DNA from: Streptomyces sp. Tu6071
Lineage (GTDB): Bacteria > Actinomycetota > Actinomycetes > Streptomycetales > Streptomycetaceae
NCBI RefSeq assembly: GCF_000213055.1
Contig: NZ_CM001165.1
Coordinates: forward strand, 682,001-746,000
Reading direction: 5' to 3'
DNA length: 64,000 nt
The notes beneath the pieces were generated by a model. It was not told where the DNA came from. It worked only from the letters and a program-made list of their open reading frames with translations, and searched no databases. Below are positions 60,642 to 64,000 of this stretch, in pieces. Position numbers and translations under genes: made by a program. How positions within the stretch are numbered: position 1 is the first letter of the stretch; each line of letters begins with the position of its first letter.

Positions 60642-61259
60642 TCACACCCCCAGGATGCGGGAGAGCCCGTAGTCGAAGCGCTCGTCGAAGGAGGTGTCCT
60701 CGAAGTAGGGGGCGGCCCGGGAGAGTGAGGGGTACTCGCCCGATTCCAGCCGTCGTACGAACGCCGGGCCCCTCACGTCGGGCTGCGCCTGTTCCTCCTG
60801 GGCCAGCCCCAGGGTGAAGTAAACAAGGCTCCAGCCGGTCCAGACCGCCTCGCGCTCCGTCAGCCCGCCGGCCAGCAGCGCCTCGGTCATGAGGTCGGCG
60901 AAGCGGAGTGTGGCGGGTTCCGCGGCGTACGTACCGGCCACGATCCTGGCCCCGTCCCGGTGGGCCAGCAGGGCGCGGCGGTAGCGGCGGAAGAGTTCGC
61001 GGACCCGTGGCTCCCAGGGCTCGGGCAGCCCGTCCACCGGCGCCCCGGCCACGATCGCGTCCGCCATCAACTCCAGCAGCCGTGCCTTGGTCTTGGCGTG
61101 CCAGAGGACTGTGTTCATCCGGACGCCGAGCCGGTCCGCGATGCCCCGGATCGAGAGCCCGTCCGCACCTTTCTCGTCCAGCAGTTCCAGGGCCGTCCGC
61201 ACCACCGTCGCGGGGTCGAGCCGGGTCCGGGCGAGATCCTCCGCTTGCTTCTTGGTCAC
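60642..61259 (-). CDS. TetR-family regulator (TetR_C type)
   Basis: A 205-residue regulator starting at GTG 61259, probably leaderless since no ribosome binding site is seen. The helix-turn-helix spans about residues 15-60 (ALELLDEKGADGLSIRGIAD then RLGVRMNTVLWHAKTKARLL), a pattern close to true TetR repressors. The C-terminal domain (RRYRRALLAHRDGARIVAGT; TEREAVWTGWSLVYFTLGLA) matches the tetracycline-repressor-like ligand domain. It is divergent from an FAD monooxygenase, and two copies of one dyad lie in the gap, one covering its own start codon. Confidence 0.92.
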   Translation of the reverse strand: MTKKQAEDLARTRLDPATVVRTALELLDEKGADGLSIRGIADRLGVRMNTVLWHAKTKARLLELMADAIVAGAPVDGLPEPWEPRVRELFRRYRRALLAHRDGARIVAGTYAAEPATLRFADLMTEALLAGGLTEREAVWTGWSLVYFTLGLAQEEQAQPDVRGPAFVRRLESGEYPSLSRAAPYFEDTSFDERFDYGLSRILGV

Positions 61260-61304
61260 TGACCCAGTCTACTGGACGCGTCACACCTTGGTCACCGACC
61301 AAGG
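61251..61304. promoter_or_regulatory. Two TetR-type operators in the divergent gap
   Basis: The downstream site CCTTGGTC-ACC-GACCAAGG (61286-61304) is a perfect 8-bp dyad. The upstream site CTTGGTC-AC-TGACCCAG (61251-61266) is an imperfect copy that overlaps the GTG of the tetR gene. They are spaced 36-37 bp centre to centre, fitting repression of both divergent genes. Confidence 0.82.
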
Positions 61305-61322
61305 CTCTTTCGAGGAGCTGCC

Positions 61323-62786
61323 ATGGAACACGAACACGTAGTCATCTCAGGGGGCGGCCCCACCGGGCTGTGGCTGGCCGCCGAACTGCGGCTGGGCGGC
61401 ACACCCGTCACCGTCCTGGAAACCCGTCGCGAGCAGGATTCCCACTCCAAGGCCCTCACCCTCCACCCGCGCACCCTGGAGGTCCTGGCCACCCGGGGCG
61501 TGCAGGAGCCCTTCCTCGCGGAGGGGCGGCGCATCCCCAGCGGCCACTTCGGCGGGCTCGACGACCGGATGGACTTCGAGGCCCTCGACACCCCCTTTCC
61601 CTTCACACTCGCCCTGCCGCAGGCCCGCACCGAGGAGCTGCTGGAGGAGCACGCGGTGGCGACCGGAGCCACAATCCGGCGCGGGCACCACGTGACCGGA
61701 CTCGTCCAGGACGAGGACGGGGTGAGCGTCGAGGCAAGCGGCCCCGACGGCCCGTACACACTGCGCGCCGGTTACGTCGTCGGCTGCGACGGCACCCGAA
61801 GCACCGTGCGCGAAGCGGCGGGCATCGACTTTCCCGGCGACGACGCCACCACCTGGGGCTTCCTGGGCGACGTCGTCCTGGACAACCCGCCACAGGCAGC
61901 GGTGTCCGCCGTGTCGGGCCCGACAGGCGGCGTCATGGTGGTCCCGATGCCGGGCGGCATCCACCGGATCGTCGGCGGCGACCCGGACAGCACCGGCGCG
62001 GGCCACCCCGGCGAACTCACCCTCGACGCGCTGCGCGCCAAGGTGACCCGGATCGCGGGCACCGACTTCGGCATGCGTGACCCGAGCTGGCTCTCCCGGT
62101 TCGGCAACGCCACCCGCCAGGCCGCCGAGTACCGCAGGGGCCGCGTCCTGCTCGCGGGCGACGCGGCGCACATGCACTACCCGGCCGGAGGCGTGGGCCT
62201 CAACGTCGGCGTCCAGGACGCCATGAACCTCGGCTGGAAACTGGCCGCCACAGTCGCGGGCACCGCCCCCACCGGACTCCTGGACAGCTACCACACCGAA
62301 CGCCACCCGGTCGGCGCCGACCTGCTGCTCAGCACCCGCGCCCAGACGGCACTCATGAACGCCTACTCGGCGGAGGGGCAGGACCTGCGCGCACTGCTCA
62401 GCCAACTCATCGCCACCGTCCCCGAGTTCTCCCGGAGCCTGGCCGAACGGCTCTCCGCGCTGGCCGTCCACTACCCGGCCCCCGCACCCCACCACCCCCT
62501 GACCGGCCACCGCGCGCCCAACCTCGAACTCTCCGACAGCACGGACCTCTTCACGCTGCTCCGCACCGGCCGCCACGTCCTGCTGGACTTCACCGGCACC
62601 CCGGCGCCGCCCTCCCCGCACGTCATCACGCACACCACACACCGGCCCGACCCGCGCCCCGCCTGGTCCACCGTGCGTGCCGCGCTCGTCCGCCCCGACG
62701 GCCATGTCGCCTGGGCGAGCGAACAGCCCGACGCCGAAGTTCTGCGGGCCGAGGCGCACGCGGCGGTATCCGCCACTCACCGCTGA
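61323..62786 (+). CDS. FAD-dependent aromatic monooxygenase (Rox-like)
   Basis: A 487-residue group A flavoprotein monooxygenase starting at ATG 61323 after GAGGAG. The FAD motif VVISGGGPTGLWLAAEL is at residues 6-22, the DG motif is VVGCDGTRSTVREAAG, and the second FAD motif is VLLAGDAAHMHYPAGGVGLN. The C-terminal thioredoxin-like domain (HVLLDFTGTPAP... ending WASEQPDAEVLR) resembles rifampicin monooxygenase and polyketide hydroxylases. Control by an adjacent TetR_C-type repressor through two operators suggests induction by an aromatic antibiotic or related compound, so it may be a detoxifying (resistance) enzyme. The substrate is inferred, not shown. Confidence 0.92.
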   Translation: MEHEHVVISGGGPTGLWLAAELRLGGTPVTVLETRREQDSHSKALTLHPRTLEVLATRGVQEPFLAEGRRIPSGHFGGLDDRMDFEALDTPFPFTLALPQARTEELLEEHAVATGATIRRGHHVTGLVQDEDGVSVEASGPDGPYTLRAGYVVGCDGTRSTVREAAGIDFPGDDATTWGFLGDVVLDNPPQAAVSAVSGPTGGVMVVPMPGGIHRIVGGDPDSTGAGHPGELTLDALRAKVTRIAGTDFGMRDPSWLSRFGNATRQAAEYRRGRVLLAGDAAHMHYPAGGVGLNVGVQDAMNLGWKLAATVAGTAPTGLLDSYHTERHPVGADLLLSTRAQTALMNAYSAEGQDLRALLSQLIATVPEFSRSLAERLSALAVHYPAPAPHHPLTGHRAPNLELSDSTDLFTLLRTGRHVLLDFTGTPAPPSPHVITHTTHRPDPRPAWSTVRAALVRPDGHVAWASEQPDAEVLRAEAHAAVSATHR

Positions 62787-62796
62787 GCAGGACGCC

Positions 62797-62832
62797 GCGA
62801 CTGCCGACGGCCACCTGGCCATCGGCAGTCGC
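62797..62832 (+). terminator. Terminator after the monooxygenase gene
   Basis: GCGACTGCCGA (62797-62807) pairs with TCGGCAGTCGC (62822-62832), and an inner GGCC-ACCT-GGCC closes the loop after one mismatch. It begins 11 bp after the stop. Confidence 0.85.
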
Positions 62833-62861
62833 ACCACCCGCACCACCCGCACCCCCCGCAC
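62831..62861 (+). repeat. Short CGCACCACC tandem repeat
   Basis: CGCACCACC is repeated about three times (last unit diverged to CGCACCCCC) immediately behind the terminator arm. Confidence 0.7.
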
Positions 62862-63069
62862 CGCCAACCTCCGGGCCCGCGTCCGTACTTCGGTCCGTGC
62901 GGTGCGGATCGTGGGGCGTCGTTGAAGCCGTCAGCACAACCGCTGGCCCCGGCGATCACGTCGGCGCGGTCACCTCGGTCATCGTGCCGTCGTCCAGGGC
63001 GAGGGAGATCGCTCCCGACGCCGATCCGGTGGACGCCGACCCCCGCGCCGACACGCCCCGCCGGGTGGC

Positions 63070-64000
63070 TCAGCTCACCGTGGGCTCGGCCTCGACCGCC
63101 TTCCTCACCTGGTCACCGTGGAAGTACGCCTCGATCTCCGGGCGGAGAGGCGGGACCGGGACCACTCCTCCCCCGCTGCGGATAGACCGCGTTCCGGCGA
63201 CACCGGCCGCCACCGACTGCCGCGCGGCGACCGGGGACGTCATCGTCGGGCCGCCCGTGAGGGCGAAACGGACGAACTCGGAGATCAGCAGCGGGTCGGC
63301 CCCGCCGTGGCCGCCCTCGGCAGGCGGCACCTCGATGATCTCGTCGGCCTCGCCCTGATAGGAGTCGGAGCGCTTGTTCCAGAGCTTGACCGTCGCGGCG
63401 TCGTCGTCGCCGAAGTTCTCCAGTCGGCCCTCGGTGCCGATGATGGTGTAGTTGCGCCAGTAGTCGGGCGTGAAGTGGCACTGCTGGTAGGAGGCGAGTA
63501 CGCCGTTGTCCAGCACCAGGTTGGCCATCGAGATGTCCTCGACGTCGACCTGCGGGGCCATTTCCCGCTGGGCGGTGGGCGGCCAGTTCTCCTTGTCGTA
63601 CCAGTCCCACATCCGGCGGTCGGAATTGTCCCGCCGGTCGGTGATGTCGCCGTAGACGCTCAGCGCCCCGACGGCCGAGACGGTCGTCGTGTAGCCACCG
63701 GCCAGCCAGTGGATGACGTCGATGTCGTGGGCGCCCTTCTGGAGCAGGAGCCCGGTGGACTTGGTGCGGTCGGCGTGCCAGTCCTTGAAGTAGAAATCGC
63801 CACCCGTGGAGACGAAGTGGCGGCACCAGACGGCCTTGACCTCTCCGATCCGGCCGGCGAGGACCGCGTCGCGCATGGCCCTGATCACCGGCATGTGCCG
63901 CATGTTGTGCCCGATGTAGAGACGGGTCCCGGTGCGGTACGCCGTCTCCAGGATCAGGTCCGCGCTCGCGACGGTGATCGCCATCGGCTTCTCCAGGAAG
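63070..64000 (-). CDS. Gfo/Idh/MocA-family oxidoreductase (partial)
   Basis: The gene runs off the right edge; 310 codons of its C-terminal part are present. The visible N-terminal side begins FLEKPMAITVASADLILETA, carrying the conserved EKP motif (Lys for catalysis), then RTGTRLYIGHNMRHMPVIRAM and GLLLQKGAHDIDVIHWLAGG, with the catalytic Asp/His. The C-terminal beta-sheet domain includes DNGVLASYQQCHFTPDYWRNYTIIGTEGRLENF. The enzyme is NAD(P)-dependent and acts on a sugar or inositol derivative, probably the first steps of a carbohydrate pathway beyond the window. Upstream Rossmann GxGxxG is outside the window. Confidence 0.93.
   Translation of the reverse strand, partial: FLEKPMAITVASADLILETAYRTGTRLYIGHNMRHMPVIRAMRDAVLAGRIGEVKAVWCRHFVSTGGDFYFKDWHADRTKSTGLLLQKGAHDIDVIHWLAGGYTTTVSAVGALSVYGDITDRRDNSDRRMWDWYDKENWPPTAQREMAPQVDVEDISMANLVLDNGVLASYQQCHFTPDYWRNYTIIGTEGRLENFGDDDAATVKLWNKRSDSYQGEADEIIEVPPAEGGHGGADPLLISEFVRFALTGGPTMTSPVAARQSVAAGVAGTRSIRSGGGVVPVPPLRPEIEAYFHGDQVRKAVEAEPTVS

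Noticed and set aside
1..64000. Transposases, integrases, phage or attachment sites
   Set aside because: No translation with DDE, tyrosine or serine recombinase motifs was recognised, and no tRNA gene or flanking direct repeats that would mark an integrated element were seen.

Overview
The window is high-GC actinobacterial DNA, almost certainly from a Streptomyces or close relative. Supporting signs are the strong third-position G/C, many GTG/TTG starts, 4-base ATGA/GTGA gene overlaps, an iron box of the DmdR/IdeR type, secreted enzymes with lectin or P-domain tails, and typical Streptomyces families (FCD- and UTRA-type GntR regulators, Methyltransf_19, DUF4873-like and DUF2236 proteins). No rRNA, tRNA, CRISPR array or intact mobile element was seen. 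The mix of catabolic cassettes, drug pumps, secreted hydrolases and a lipid-synthase cluster suggests an accessory region.

Layout from left to right. Positions 82-2653: drug-efflux pump with a TetR regulator. 2920-3750: two small conserved proteins, then an unusual terminator that runs into a 20-bp tandem repeat. 4462-6501: secreted M4 metalloprotease. 6636-7781: YbdK-type carboxylate-amine ligase. 7989-10985: TPP riboswitch followed by cytX-thiM-thiE (thiamine salvage). 11083-12811: iron-regulated siderophore-interacting flavoprotein and a BrkB-type membrane protein. 12878-17807: a GntR-controlled catabolic cassette (transporter, AtuA-like protein, DUF4387, alpha/beta hydrolase). 17880-20887: small membrane protein, ABC exporter, secreted protein.

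21041-40754 is the centrepiece. It is a divergent cluster of about 20 kb built around a polyunsaturated-fatty-acid (PUFA) type iterative synthase. One arm encodes a WS/DGAT-like acyltransferase, an ABC ATPase and an ABC-2 permease. The other encodes a stand-alone thioester/fatty-acyl reductase, a PfaD enoyl reductase, a PfaA-like KS-MAT-ACP-KR-DH protein with only one ACP, and a fused PfaB/PfaC-like KS-CLF-AT-DH-DH protein. The gene set implies that a polyene or partly reduced acyl chain is made, released reductively as an aldehyde or alcohol, joined to another group by the acyltransferase, and exported. The combination recalls the logic of cyanobacterial heterocyst glycolipid synthesis. The product is unknown to me. 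A long terminator and a broken GH2 glycosidase fragment close the cluster.

The right part holds a GntR-regulated nucleoside-type operon (ADP-ribosylglycohydrolase, NCS1 permease, PfkB kinase; 41438-45718), proton-translocating transhydrogenase pntAB (45936-48877), a secreted GH95 enzyme with two F5/8C domains (49225-52545), an MpaB-like oxygenase, a remnant of a sugar ABC permease, a secreted ThuA-ricin lectin protein, an HxlR/efflux pump pair, a SAM methyltransferase, a sigma-like/hypothetical gene pair, a TetR/FAD-monooxygenase pair with repeated operators, and a Gfo/Idh/MocA oxidoreductase that runs off the right edge. All function calls come from reading translations and motifs; no database search was run.
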